Assembly: GCF_017874215.1 (NCBI RefSeq)
Contig: NZ_JAGGLB010000011.1
Span: 186,001 to 250,000, forward strand
Source of the DNA: Paenibacillus eucommiae
Lineage (GTDB): Bacteria > Bacillota > Bacilli > Paenibacillales > NBRC-103111
Direction of reading: 5' to 3'
Length of the DNA stretch: 64,000 nucleotides
This document shows positions 1-8,328 of the stretch, one piece after another. The notes beneath the pieces were generated by a model. That model was not told the origin of the DNA, searched no databases, and saw nothing but the letters and a program-made list of their open reading frames with translations. Position 1 is the stretch's first letter. Every line of letters starts with the position of its first letter. Made by a program: the position numbers and the translations under genes.

Positions 1-1
1 C

Positions 2-184
2 GAGACACTGCAGAGCAAATACGGCATCGAGCATTCCACGATCCAAATGGAGGAAGCTCACATTCATCCGCATGGTGAATACGGCAAGGAATTTCTTAAG
101 CACAAGGAAGAGGCTGAGGCTGAGGCTGAAAAGCTGCATACAGAACATACAGAACCGGTTTCAGAACCTCTCTTATTAAAATAA
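2..184 (+). CDS. Cation diffusion facilitator (CDF) exporter, C-terminal fragment
   Basis: Only the last 60 codons are in the window; the frame is open from base 2 to a TAA at 182-184. The peptide contains KYGIEHSTIQMEEAHIH, which matches the end of the cytoplasmic C-terminal domain of CzcD-type divalent metal exporters, where a short strand reading roughly GI-HSTIQ-E is typical. These proteins exchange Zn, Co, Cd or Fe for protons at the cell membrane. An acidic, alanine-glutamate tail of about 25 residues follows the domain and is likely species specific. The family call rests on this short stretch only, so metal specificity cannot be inferred. Confidence 0.6.
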   Translation, partial: ETLQSKYGIEHSTIQMEEAHIHPHGEYGKEFLKHKEEAEAEAEKLHTEHTEPVSEPLLLK

Positions 185-204
185 AATAGACTCAACTCAG
201 CAGC

Positions 205-1374
205 TCACTCCGCGTTCCCGCTCAGCTCCGTAGATCTGCGCGGGAGCAGTGTAAGTGGAAGCAAAATCTCTCTGCCGCCAGCCGCGGTGCTTCTAGCTTC
301 GGACAGCAGCGCCAGCGCCTCTGGCGCCAATTCCTCACCAAGTTGCTGCAGCAGACAGCACGCAATTAAATGAGTTTGCCGCTGAACGGGCATATCAAAG
401 GTCGTTATCGCCGGATAACTGGCCTGTGAAAATAATTCATTATCCATGCCGATCAGCTTAATCTCATCAGGAACACGCAGTCCCCGGGCATGACACTCAG
501 AAAGCAGCCGCAGCGCCCATGCATCACTATAAGCATAAATGCCAATAGGGCTTCGCCTGTCGCTAAGCTGCAGCACCTGATCTAAAAAAAGCTCCACACC
601 CAGCTCACCAACGTCCAGGATGGCACTTACAATCTGTTCAATCTGATCTATCTGATCTATCTGACCAGCCTGTTCAATCTGATTACCATCGTAATCAGAA
701 ACACCAAAAGCACCAACAGCCCTTGCCTCGCAGCGCTTCACACCTTCAGCAAAGCCCTGCTCACGCTGGGCATTAGCTCCTGGTGCAAGTCTGTCCGCCG
801 CGTAGAAGACGCTCCGGCAGCCTTGCTGCAGCAAATAACGCACTGCTTCCGCAGAAGCACCGGGAAAATCCAAGTTAACGGCGATAGAAGCCACATCGCT
901 CGGCCATCCCCACCCGTTAAAAATAACAAGGGGCGTCCCTTCCCCTACAATCTGCCGCGTCGTATCCACGCTCATCGCCAGCCCGTGACAGATCAGACCG
1001 TCAGCGCGGCGCTGGAGCAGCAGCTCCATATGCCGTCTCTCCAAATCGGGATTCATCCCGTTGGACGAAAAAACGGATAAATGATAGCCAAAGCCGTGAA
1101 CCTGATGCTCCAGTTCCTCCGCAAAGCGGCCGTAGTACCCTCCAAAGTTAGGGATAATCAGCCCCAGCTCATTAGACTTCCGGCTGCTTAAATTCGCGGC
1201 CATCGCATTGCGCCTATATCCAAGCCGCTGCACCGCCTGCTCCACCTTGCTAATGGTATCTGCAGTCAAAGGTACACTGCGGCGGTTAATAACATTAGAA
1301 ACCGTAGCCATAGAAACACCCGCTTCCCGGGCCACATCCCCTATCGTTGGTTTGCGGTTTTTACCTATATTCAT
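205..1374 (-). CDS. LacI/GalR family transcriptional regulator
   Basis: A 389-residue protein with the classical LacI layout. Residues 8-30 (KPTIGDVAREAGVSMATVSN) form the helix-turn-helix, followed by the hinge-helix region, then a periplasmic-binding-protein-like effector domain to about residue 380. Such proteins repress or activate sugar or nucleoside genes as dimers on CG-centred palindromes. The ATG start has an AGAGGAA ribosome site about 10 bases upstream. A stretch near residues 230-248 repeats Gln-Ile-Asp/Glu units, encoded by ATCTGATCT-like tandem DNA, and looks like a slippage insertion in the effector domain. The gene lies alone, convergent with the CDF fragment and behind the sdh terminator. 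The effector and regulon are unknown. Confidence 0.9.
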   Translation of the reverse strand: MNIGKNRKPTIGDVAREAGVSMATVSNVINRRSVPLTADTISKVEQAVQRLGYRRNAMAANLSSRKSNELGLIIPNFGGYYGRFAEELEHQVHGFGYHLSVFSSNGMNPDLERRHMELLLQRRADGLICHGLAMSVDTTRQIVGEGTPLVIFNGWGWPSDVASIAVNLDFPGASAEAVRYLLQQGCRSVFYAADRLAPGANAQREQGFAEGVKRCEARAVGAFGVSDYDGNQIEQAGQIDQIDQIEQIVSAILDVGELGVELFLDQVLQLSDRRSPIGIYAYSDAWALRLLSECHARGLRVPDEIKLIGMDNELFSQASYPAITTFDMPVQRQTHLIACCLLQQLGEELAPEALALLSEARSTAAGGREILLPLTLLPRRSTELSGNAE

Positions 1375-1400
1375 ATGGAAGAATTCCTCTTTTCAAAAGA

Positions 1401-1414
1401 TTGAAGCGTTTAAA
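1401..1414. promoter_or_regulatory. Candidate LacI-type operator upstream of the LacI-family gene
   Basis: TTGAAGCGTTTAAA lies about 27 bp before the start codon of the LacI-type gene. It has the central CG and partly symmetric AAGCGTTT core usual for LacI-family operators and resembles, imperfectly, a cre site. Autoregulation is an inference; symmetry is incomplete and only one site is seen. Confidence 0.3.
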
Positions 1415-1471
1415 TGAAGTCTAAATTAACAGTATAACGAAACTCCTCAACAGTCAACACACCCCTGGACC

Positions 1472-1514
1472 AAAAAAATAAGGCCCGGACTCCATCCAAG
1501 GAAGGAGCCGGGCC
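1472..1514 (-). terminator. Rho-independent terminator of sdhCAB
   Basis: On the minus strand a GGCCCGG-CTCC stem pairs with GGAG-CCGGGCC-type sequence (one bulged base, six-base loop) and is followed by a run of seven Ts. It starts 10 bp after the sdhB stop codon. Confidence 0.85.
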
Positions 1515-1524
1515 TATTATATAG

Positions 1525-2292
1525 TTATACGCCTAACCATTTCTTAAACATATGCTTAGTTGTATCCGCGTTAATCGCTGCAATCGAGGTAGTGAGCGGA
1601 ATGCCTTTCGGGCAAGAGCGAACACAGTTCTGCGAGTTTCCACAGCCTTCAATGCCGCCTCCGTCTTCCATCAAAGCATCGAGACGCTCATCCTTGTTCA
1701 TCTCACCCGTAGGATGCGTATTGAACAGACGAACTTGCGAAATCGCTGCTGGTCCGATAAAATCCGTTTTTTCGTTAACGTTCGGACAAGCCTCCAGGCA
1801 AACGCCGCAGGTCATGCATTTGGAAAGCTCATAGGCCCACTGCCGCTTGGACTCTGCAAGCCGGGGACCAGGCCCCAAATCGTAGGTTCCATCGATAGGA
1901 ATCCACGCTTTAACTTTCTTCAGCGCGTTAAACATACGTCCGCGGTCGATAACAAGGTCACGCACAATCGGGAACGTGCTCATAGGAGCCACGCGGATCG
2001 GCTGTTCCAGCTTATCCACAAGCGCTGAGCAGGCTTGACGCGGTTTGCCGTTGATCACCATCGAACAAGCGCCGCACACTTCCTCCAGACAGTTGGACTC
2101 CCAGCATACAGGAGTCGTACTCTGACCGTTAGCGTTCGTCGGGTTACGTTGAACTTCCATCAGTGCACTGATGACGTTCATGTTAGGACGATAAGGAATT
2201 TCAAACTCTTCCACATATGACTTAGTATCCGGATTTTCTTGACGGGTGATGACAAACTTTACCGTTTTCTGAGATGTAGTCGTTTCAGCCAT
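1525..2292 (-). CDS. sdhB: Succinate dehydrogenase iron-sulfur subunit SdhB
   Basis: A 255-residue electron-transfer subunit of complex II, carrying electrons from FAD in SdhA to the membrane anchor and menaquinone. All cluster motifs are visible: the [2Fe-2S] site C68-x4-C73-x2-C76-x11-C88, the ferredoxin-like CMTCGVCLEACPN motif near residue 155-165, and CGNSQNCVRSCPKG near 215-230, which supply the [4Fe-4S] and [3Fe-4S] ligands. The start has GGGAGGA eight bases upstream, located inside the end of sdhA; the two genes are only 2 bp apart, so translation is probably coupled. Length is as usual for the Bacillus-type enzyme. It is the last gene of sdhCAB and is followed by a strong terminator. 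Confidence 0.98.
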   Translation of the reverse strand: MAETTTSQKTVKFVITRQENPDTKSYVEEFEIPYRPNMNVISALMEVQRNPTNANGQSTTPVCWESNCLEEVCGACSMVINGKPRQACSALVDKLEQPIRVAPMSTFPIVRDLVIDRGRMFNALKKVKAWIPIDGTYDLGPGPRLAESKRQWAYELSKCMTCGVCLEACPNVNEKTDFIGPAAISQVRLFNTHPTGEMNKDERLDALMEDGGGIEGCGNSQNCVRSCPKGIPLTTSIAAINADTTKHMFKKWLGV

Positions 2293-2294
2293 GT

Positions 2295-4055
2295 CTAGCT
2301 TCCTCCCTTCTTCTTATCGGCCGAATAGTCACGCTTCCGCGGTTTGATCAAAGATACGTCTACATCCTCGTATTCGATCTTCGGACCTTCAGTCGTCCAC
2401 TTGGCTATTGTCGTCTTTAAGAAATTCTCATCATCCCGCTCAGGGAATTCCGGCTTATAGTGAGCCCCGCGGCTCTCATCGCGCAGCAGCGCCCCAAGCG
2501 TCATAGCTTCCGCAAGCTCCAGCATGTTCCACAGCTGGCGCGTGAATGCGACGCCCTGATTGTTCCATCTCGCGGTATCTGTCATATTGATATTGCCGAA
2601 TCTTACCTTCAGCTCTTTAATTTTATTAATCGTTTCCTGAAGCTTGGCATTGGTGCGGACAACCGTCATATTCGTATTCATCCAATCGCCAAGCTCTTTG
2701 TGAAGCACATAGGCATTTTCCTTGCCGCTCATGGATAGCAAGCTTTCAAAACGGTCCGAATGCTTCTTCTTCTCACGGTCAAACAACGTGGAAGAAATAT
2801 CAGCCGAATGCTTCTTCAAGCCGCGGATATACTCAATTGCTTTCGGTCCGGCTACCATGCCGTCAAAAATAGCCGACACGAGCGAGTTAGCACCAAGCCG
2901 GTTCGCGCCGTGATGCTGGTATTCACATTCGCCGGCTGCAAACAAGCCAGGAACATTCGTCATCATATTATAATCGACCCACATGCCGCCCATGGAATAA
3001 TGAACAGCCGGGAAAATCTTCATTGGAATTTTACGCGGATCATCGCCCATGAACTTCTCATAAATCTCAAGAATACCGCCAAGCTTAACATCAAGCTCCT
3101 TCGGATCTTTATGAGACAGATCCAGATAAACCATGTTCTCGCCATTAATACCGAGCTTCATATCCACACATACGGAGAAAATCTCGCGCGTCGCAATATC
3201 ACGCGGTACAAGGTTACCGTAAGCCGGATACTTCTCTTCAAGGAAATACCATGGCTTTCCGTCCTTATAAGTCCACAAACGTCCACCCTCACCACGTGCT
3301 GACTCGGACATCAGACGAAGCTTGTCATCTCCCGGAATAGCCGTCGGATGGATTTGGATCATCTCGCCATTGGCGTAATTAACGCCTTGTTGGTATACCG
3401 CACTTGCTGCAGTACCTGTGTTAATAACAGAGTTCGTTGTTTTGCCGAAAATAATACCAGGACCACCAGTAGCCAAAATGACCGCATCGCCAGGGAACGT
3501 TTCTACCTGCATGCTGCGCAAATCCTGAGCTACAACACCGCGGCATACGCCGTCGTCATCAATAACTGCACCTACAAACTCCCAGTGCTCGAACTTGGTG
3601 ACCAAACCGGCTGTTTCCCAGCGGCGAACCTGCTCGTCCAGCGCGTACAACAGTTGCTGGCCCGTAGTCGCACCGGCAAAAGCGGTACGGTGATATTGTG
3701 TGCCGCCGAAACGACGGAAATCCAGTAAGCCTTCCGGTGTACGGCTGAACATAACGCCCATCCGGTCCATCAGGTGAATAATTCCCGGTGCCGCTTCGCA
3801 AAGCGCTTTTACCGGAGGTTGATTTGCCAGGAAATCCCCGCCATAAACCGTATCGTCAAAATGCTCCCAAGGAGAATCGCCTTCCCCTTTCGTATTTACC
3901 GCTCCATTAATGCCGCCTTGTGCACAAACAGAGTGGGAACGTTTAACCGGAACCACGGAAAAAAGCTGGACATGAACCCCGGCTTCCGCAGCTTTGATCG
4001 TGGCCATTAAGCCTGCGAGGCCTCCGCCTACGACAATTACTTTTGAATTCGCCAT
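2295..4055 (-). CDS. sdhA: Succinate dehydrogenase flavoprotein subunit SdhA
   Basis: The catalytic flavoprotein of complex II, oxidising succinate to fumarate. The start MANSKVIVVGGGLAG was chosen because GGGAGGG lies 8 bases upstream and a dinucleotide-binding GxGxxG motif should be near the N-terminus; a longer reading frame to 4142 would overlap sdhC by 71 bp. The protein has 586 residues, normal for the family. The FAD-attachment region RSHSVCAQGGINGA follows at about residue 42, and the substrate-site HPTA motif and the C-terminal helical domain are present. It sits 16 bp after sdhC and 2 bp before sdhB. Confidence 0.98.
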   Translation of the reverse strand: MANSKVIVVGGGLAGLMATIKAAEAGVHVQLFSVVPVKRSHSVCAQGGINGAVNTKGEGDSPWEHFDDTVYGGDFLANQPPVKALCEAAPGIIHLMDRMGVMFSRTPEGLLDFRRFGGTQYHRTAFAGATTGQQLLYALDEQVRRWETAGLVTKFEHWEFVGAVIDDDGVCRGVVAQDLRSMQVETFPGDAVILATGGPGIIFGKTTNSVINTGTAASAVYQQGVNYANGEMIQIHPTAIPGDDKLRLMSESARGEGGRLWTYKDGKPWYFLEEKYPAYGNLVPRDIATREIFSVCVDMKLGINGENMVYLDLSHKDPKELDVKLGGILEIYEKFMGDDPRKIPMKIFPAVHYSMGGMWVDYNMMTNVPGLFAAGECEYQHHGANRLGANSLVSAIFDGMVAGPKAIEYIRGLKKHSADISSTLFDREKKKHSDRFESLLSMSGKENAYVLHKELGDWMNTNMTVVRTNAKLQETINKIKELKVRFGNINMTDTARWNNQGVAFTRQLWNMLELAEAMTLGALLRDESRGAHYKPEFPERDDENFLKTTIAKWTTEGPKIEYEDVDVSLIKPRKRDYSADKKKGGS

Positions 4056-4071
4056 TCTAGTTCGCCCTCCC

Positions 4072-4743
4072 TTAACCGATATTTCCGATATATGTCCCAA
4101 TAGCTGCTGCTGTATCCGCGAAATCCGAACTTGTAAAGGCAACCAGAGACAGAATAAATAATACTGACATGATCACAAACACGCCTAACCATACAATGGT
4201 GGAGATGCGCTGCGCGCGAGGTCCAACCGTAATTCCCCAGCTTACCAGGAATGACCACATACCATTGCTGAAATGGAAGCTAGCCGCTAGAACACCAACT
4301 AAATAAAATGCAAACCACCATGGATTCGTGGCAATATCATGCATCGTACCGCCAAGCTCCGCGTGCTCCACGCTACCGACAGCCACCTGTACACGAGTTT
4401 GAAAGACGTGCCACGCGATGAAGATAAACGTGATGACACCAGTTACCCGCTGCAGGAAAAACATTTGGTTACGGAAATAACCATAGTTGGATACGTTATT
4501 ACGTGCCTGGTAAGCTACGTAAAGCCCGTAAACGCCATGATAAAGCAGCGGAATCCAGATTCCGAAGATTTCCAGGAAAAGCACAAGCGGCAAATTATTC
4601 AGCCATTCGATCTGAGCAACGAACTCAGCAGGTCCCTTGGTTGCCGAGTAATTCGTCAGCAAATGCTCGATTAGAAAAAAACCGACTGGAATAACGCCTA
4701 GTAAAGAATGAAGTTTTCGAAAATAATACGAATTTCCGGTCAT
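4072..4743 (-). CDS. sdhC: Succinate dehydrogenase cytochrome b558 subunit SdhC
   Basis: The single-polypeptide membrane anchor of Bacillus-type complex II, with five predicted transmembrane segments and histidines for two b hemes. The sequence YYFRKLHSLLGVIPVGFFLIEH and the later FHFSNGMWSF and WGITVGPRAQRIS match B. subtilis SdhC closely (shown here from memory of that protein). The start at 4743 (MTGNSYYF) was chosen because AGGGGGG is about 11 bases upstream; the in-frame ATG at 4752 is too close to it and the one at 4797 would be at the predicted transcription start. With this start the protein has 223 residues. First gene of sdhCAB. Confidence 0.95.
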   Translation of the reverse strand: MTGNSYYFRKLHSLLGVIPVGFFLIEHLLTNYSATKGPAEFVAQIEWLNNLPLVLFLEIFGIWIPLLYHGVYGLYVAYQARNNVSNYGYFRNQMFFLQRVTGVITFIFIAWHVFQTRVQVAVGSVEHAELGGTMHDIATNPWWFAFYLVGVLAASFHFSNGMWSFLVSWGITVGPRAQRISTIVWLGVFVIMSVLFILSLVAFTSSDFADTAAAIGTYIGNIG

Positions 4744-4802
4744 TGAATCCATTTCCCCCCTAATTGTAAAAAATCCGACAATATCAGTCAAAGCCACATA
4801 TC

Positions 4803-4831
4803 ATTGTACTCCGGGTAGATACAAGCGTCAA
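4803..4831 (-). promoter_or_regulatory. Sigma-A promoter of sdhCAB
   Basis: On the minus strand TTGACG and TACAAT are separated by exactly 17 bp, giving a near-consensus vegetative promoter whose start would fall near 4796, about 53 bases before the sdhC start codon. The 190-bp region is shared with the divergent LysR gene. Confidence 0.75.
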
Positions 4832-5017
4832 CCCAGAATCATCCACAATTCATTCACGCCTATTTTGCCATATCTCTTTATGATTATACTAAAGGGAGCA
4901 TAAAAACTGTGAACAGCCTGTGACATATACATCGTACCTCTTTATCGCTTATAATGGAAGTGCTTATTTTTTATAATTGGTTATAACTATTTAACATAAG
5001 GAAGGATGATGGTAAGC

Positions 5018-5917
5018 ATGGAGCTCATGGATGTATTTGCCGTTGTTGTCGAACAGGAAAGCCTCAATAAAGCTTCTCATGTATTGAATTTATCTCAACC
5101 AGCCCTCTCGCGCAAAATTATGAAGCTGGAGGAGGAGCTGGGGGTAGAGCTTTTTTTTCGCAAAGGAAAACGTCTGGAGCTTACCCGGGTTGGACAGATT
5201 TGTTATGAGCATGCACTGGAGCTGCGCCATTCCGACCGTAAATTTAAGCAGGCTATATATGAATACAAAGCGTCCGGCAAACACAGCTCTATTACGATCG
5301 GCGCCAGCTTGACCACCCTGCAGGCCACACTGCCCGATTTGATCACCATCTATTTAAAGGATCATCCCATGACCGAAATCAAAGCATTGACCGGCAAAAC
5401 ACATGAAGTAGTGACCATGGTCAAAGAAAAAAAGGTTGATATTGGGCTGGTTGCTTCCCAAATCAACGCCTTCGGCTTAAGCTGTGAGCCGCTCTTCAAT
5501 GACCATCTTTGCCTCGTCCTGCCGCTTGGACATAGCTATATTGACCGCTCAGCTCTCGCCATCCGCGATTTACATGAATTGCCGATGATTCTTTTCTCCA
5601 AGGGGACTTGGTACCGCATTTTGATGGACGAGCTTTTTCAGCGCTTCAATATATTTCCCCAGGTGCAGATGGAGATCGATTCCTTCGAAGCCATTATCCG
5701 GCTGGTCTCAACTTGTAAAACAGCAACACTGCTGCCCCAGTCTTACCTGCGTGATGATTTGATCCGCAACAGCGAGCTGATTTTACGCAACATTCCTGAG
5801 CTTGAGCAAACGACCCGCACCACGTCGCTTCTCTACTCTGAGGACGCTTCTGCTCACCCGGAGGCACTGAAGTTCATCGATAAAGCCAAGCAGCATTTTT
5901 CTCTGAACCGTGCTTAA
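5018..5917 (+). CDS. LysR family transcriptional regulator, divergent from sdhCAB
   Basis: About 299 residues. The N-terminal winged helix-turn-helix (MELMDVFAVVVEQESLNKAS, then LSQPALSRKIMKLEEELG) is a textbook LysR domain, followed by a co-inducer domain of the periplasmic-binding type from about residue 90. The start at 5018 gives the usual LysR N-terminus; an in-frame ATG at 5006 abuts the AAGGAAGG ribosome site and is unlikely, while 5009 is possible. Its position, back to back with sdhCAB, makes regulation of sdh and itself plausible, but no LysR box (T-N11-A) is clear enough to claim. Its stop codon interlocks with that of the convergent ktrA gene by 4 bp. Confidence 0.9.
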   Translation: MELMDVFAVVVEQESLNKASHVLNLSQPALSRKIMKLEEELGVELFFRKGKRLELTRVGQICYEHALELRHSDRKFKQAIYEYKASGKHSSITIGASLTTLQATLPDLITIYLKDHPMTEIKALTGKTHEVVTMVKEKKVDIGLVASQINAFGLSCEPLFNDHLCLVLPLGHSYIDRSALAIRDLHELPMILFSKGTWYRILMDELFQRFNIFPQVQMEIDSFEAIIRLVSTCKTATLLPQSYLRDDLIRNSELILRNIPELEQTTRTTSLLYSEDASAHPEALKFIDKAKQHFSLNRA

Positions 5918-6573
5918 TCCACGACTTCCAGCTCGAATTTTTCAACTTGCTCATTCGTACCAATGATAACCATAACGTCATTTTCATTTACTACATCTGC
6001 TGCCGACGGGGCAATAATAATGCCGCCCTTCTTGTTAATAGCGACCACACTGCAGCCGTATTTGGCCCGTGGGTCAAGCTGTTGAATCGAAAACCCGCAC
6101 AAATGCTTGGGTACAGATAACTCAGCTATCGTATAATCCTTGGAAAGCTCAATATAATCCAGCAGGTTAGGCGAAACGAGCTGATGCGCCACACGAATAC
6201 CCATGTCCCGCTCAGGAAAAATGATTCGATCCACACCTAGCTTGTTTAACACCTTGCCATGCAGCTCGGAAAGCGCTTTGGCGACTACTTTTTTCACACC
6301 CAAATCCTTGAGCACAATCGCAGTCAAAATACTAGCCTGAATGTCGTCGCCAATGGCAACAACAGCACAATCGAAATTGCGTACCCCTAGGGACTTAAGC
6401 ACCTCGTCATCTGTCGAATCCGCTACAACAGCGTGTGTGAGCTCATCCTCCATAGCGTCAACGGCCGCTTCGTCCTTATCGATTCCCAGAACCTCATAAC
6501 CCAGCTTGATGAGCTCTCTGGACAGGCTGGAACCAAATCGCCCTAATCCGATAACCGCATATTGATATTTCAT
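5914..6573 (-). CDS. ktrA: Ktr potassium uptake system regulatory subunit KtrA/KtrC type
   Basis: A 219-residue cytosolic RCK protein that forms a ring on the KtrB channel and gates potassium flow. The Rossmann motif VIGLGRFG at residues 7-14 binds ATP/ADP or NAD(H); an acidic residue follows at strand 2 (GIDKDE). The C-terminal RCK_C domain from about residue 135 is the part that binds cyclic di-AMP in characterised homologues. It starts 12 bp after ktrB with AGAGGAAG as ribosome site, so both are one transcript under the riboswitch upstream of ktrB. Length is normal. Confidence 0.95.
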   Translation of the reverse strand: MKYQYAVIGLGRFGSSLSRELIKLGYEVLGIDKDEAAVDAMEDELTHAVVADSTDDEVLKSLGVRNFDCAVVAIGDDIQASILTAIVLKDLGVKKVVAKALSELHGKVLNKLGVDRIIFPERDMGIRVAHQLVSPNLLDYIELSKDYTIAELSVPKHLCGFSIQQLDPRAKYGCSVVAINKKGGIIIAPSAADVVNENDVMVIIGTNEQVEKFELEVVD

Positions 6574-6585
6574 TGCTTGCTTCCT

Positions 6586-7938
6586 CTATCCTATTGTAAT
6601 TTTCCCTTCCGGGTATTTGTATAATTCTTTTTCCTTTTTGGGCTGCAGCGCGTATGCCAGCGTAATCGGCCCTAGCCTCCCGGCGAACATGGTTATGCTG
6701 ATTAGAATTTTGCCAATCATCGTTAACTCCGGCGTAAGCCCCATCGATAAGCCTACTGTACCGAAAGCCGAGGTGACCTCGAACAAAATAGTTAAGAAAG
6801 GTGCGCTCTCTGTAGTGGACAGCAGCATGGCAACGAGAATGACTAGAAATAAGGCCAGCATGGTAAGTGTAATAGCTTTGAAAATACGGTCCTTCGCTAA
6901 GCGAAAGCGGAAGAAAACAATATCCTCCTTCCCGCGAATCATAGCCAGCATGGCCCCCACCAAAACCGTAAAGGTCGTAGTCTTGATCCCGCCCCCTGTA
7001 GAGCCTGGCGATGCGCCGATAAACATAAGAATAATGATGAAAAATTGGGTTGCCTGGCGAAGTCCTCCAATATCAAGACTATTGGCACCCGCCGTTCTCG
7101 GCGAGACCGATTGGAAGAAGGAGGCCAGCACTTTACCACCGAAGTTAATGGAACCCAGTGTCTTGGTATTGGTATATTCAAAAATAAAAATCACAATGGC
7201 GCCGAATATAATCAGAAACGCAGTCATGCTAAGCACAACCTTGGAGTGTAAAGACAGCTTCTTCTTGTTCTTGTACTCCAGCAGATCGGATAAAACAACA
7301 AATCCGATTCCCCCCAGCACAATCAGGGCCATAGCTATCACATTCGTCATGAAATCGTCGGCATACGCCGTCAAAGAGCTGAAAGGCCCGGTAATAGAAC
7401 CAAACAAATCAAACCCGGCATTATTAAAAAAAGAAATGGCATGCCAAATGCCAAAAAACAGCGCTGTTTGGAAATCAAGATCAAATGACCAACGAATAGT
7501 GAACAGCACCGCTGCAATCGCTTCGATAATCAATGAATACACCAATACTTTTCGAAAAAGCCGAACAATCCCTTCCATACTTCCTTGATTTAACGCTTCC
7601 TGCAAAACGAGCCGTTCTCTTAATGTAATCCGCTTGCGCAGCACAAGAGCAAATAATGTAGACATACTCATAAACCCCAAGCCGCCAATTTGGATCAGAA
7701 TCACAATAATAATCTGACCAAACATAGTGAAATGAGTTCCTGTGTCCACCACAACAAGCCCTGTTACACATGTAGCAGAGGTCGCTGTGAACAGCGCATC
7801 AATAAATGGGGTGGGAAGCCCGTCCTTTGATGCAAGCGGCAATGATAACAGAAATGTTCCGATCATAATGATCGCTGCGAAACCGAGCACAAGAACCTGA
7901 GGAGGTGTAAGCTGCAAAATGGTTGATGACTTCTTCAT
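6586..7938 (-). CDS. ktrB: Ktr potassium uptake system channel subunit KtrB/KtrD type
   Basis: A 450-residue membrane channel of the Trk/Ktr/HKT superfamily with four M1-P-M2 repeats. The four selectivity-filter turns are visible as TATCVTG, FFNNAGFDLFG, PRTAGAN and SAFGTVGLS, each with the conserved glycine that lines the pore. It works with the RCK subunit encoded directly downstream. The start ATG is preceded by AGGAGGA. The 5' leader carries a ydaO-type cyclic di-AMP riboswitch and terminator, so high c-di-AMP should reduce expression. Which of the B. subtilis paralogues (KtrB or KtrD) it corresponds to cannot be settled from sequence alone. Confidence 0.95.
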   Translation of the reverse strand: MKKSSTILQLTPPQVLVLGFAAIIMIGTFLLSLPLASKDGLPTPFIDALFTATSATCVTGLVVVDTGTHFTMFGQIIIVILIQIGGLGFMSMSTLFALVLRKRITLRERLVLQEALNQGSMEGIVRLFRKVLVYSLIIEAIAAVLFTIRWSFDLDFQTALFFGIWHAISFFNNAGFDLFGSITGPFSSLTAYADDFMTNVIAMALIVLGGIGFVVLSDLLEYKNKKKLSLHSKVVLSMTAFLIIFGAIVIFIFEYTNTKTLGSINFGGKVLASFFQSVSPRTAGANSLDIGGLRQATQFFIIILMFIGASPGSTGGGIKTTTFTVLVGAMLAMIRGKEDIVFFRFRLAKDRIFKAITLTMLALFLVILVAMLLSTTESAPFLTILFEVTSAFGTVGLSMGLTPELTMIGKILISITMFAGRLGPITLAYALQPKKEKELYKYPEGKITIG

Positions 7939-7956
7939 ATTTCCTCCTGTGCAAGC

Positions 7957-7982
7957 AAAAAAGACACTGGAAATCCAATGCC
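7957..7982 (-). terminator. Intrinsic terminator of the ydaO riboswitch, upstream of ktrB
   Basis: On the minus strand GGCATTGG pairs with CCAGTGTC (two wobble pairs, loop ATTT) and six Ts follow. It lies between the riboswitch aptamer and the ktrB ribosome site, 19 bp before the start codon, so it is the likely expression platform. Confidence 0.8.
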
Positions 7983-7984
7983 TT

Positions 7985-8150
7985 CTTAGGTATGGTTCCT
8001 GACGTAAAGCCTACGAGGTTAGCTGACGGATTCGGATGCGCGGTTCACCCTATTTGTTAAAGCACCAAAGCGCAGTAACAAAATTCACCCCACTTACATG
8101 GTTCCCCCGTTTTCGTGTAGAAATTCGGCTTCTTATTCAATTGATTTGAA
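7985..8150 (-). promoter_or_regulatory. ydaO/yuaA-type cyclic di-AMP riboswitch
   Basis: The minus strand carries, in order, CGGGGGAACC, GTGGGGTGAAT, AGGGTGAACCG, CCGAATCCGTCAGCTAACC and TCGTAGGC. This order and these sequences match the conserved core of the ydaO leader (GGGGGACCC, GGGGUGAAU, CCGAACCCGUCAGCUAACCUCGUAAGC in B. subtilis). In characterised cases c-di-AMP binding favours termination, turning off potassium uptake or osmolyte genes. Here it controls ktrB-ktrA. The 5' limit is approximate; bases 8151-8328, up to the uvrC stop, hold only AT-rich leader or promoter sequence. Confidence 0.93.
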
Positions 8151-8328
8151 TTATATACCCCTTTGTCTCCCCACACAAAGTTGTTTTCAGCCGATTTGTG
8201 GTGATATTCATGGCATAACCAGCTTTATTTCCTACATAAAAGGCTCTTCCGCTTCGAAATCATGGATTTGCCCCGTTTTGCGTTCTCTTTTGATAAAAAA
8301 CTTCGAAATTTCAAAAATAACTTGAATG

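Noticed and set aside
6617..7588. 323-codon plus-strand open frame antisense to ktrB
   Set aside because: It is the shadow of a hydrophobic coding sequence; ktrB is clear and the antisense product has no recognisable motif.
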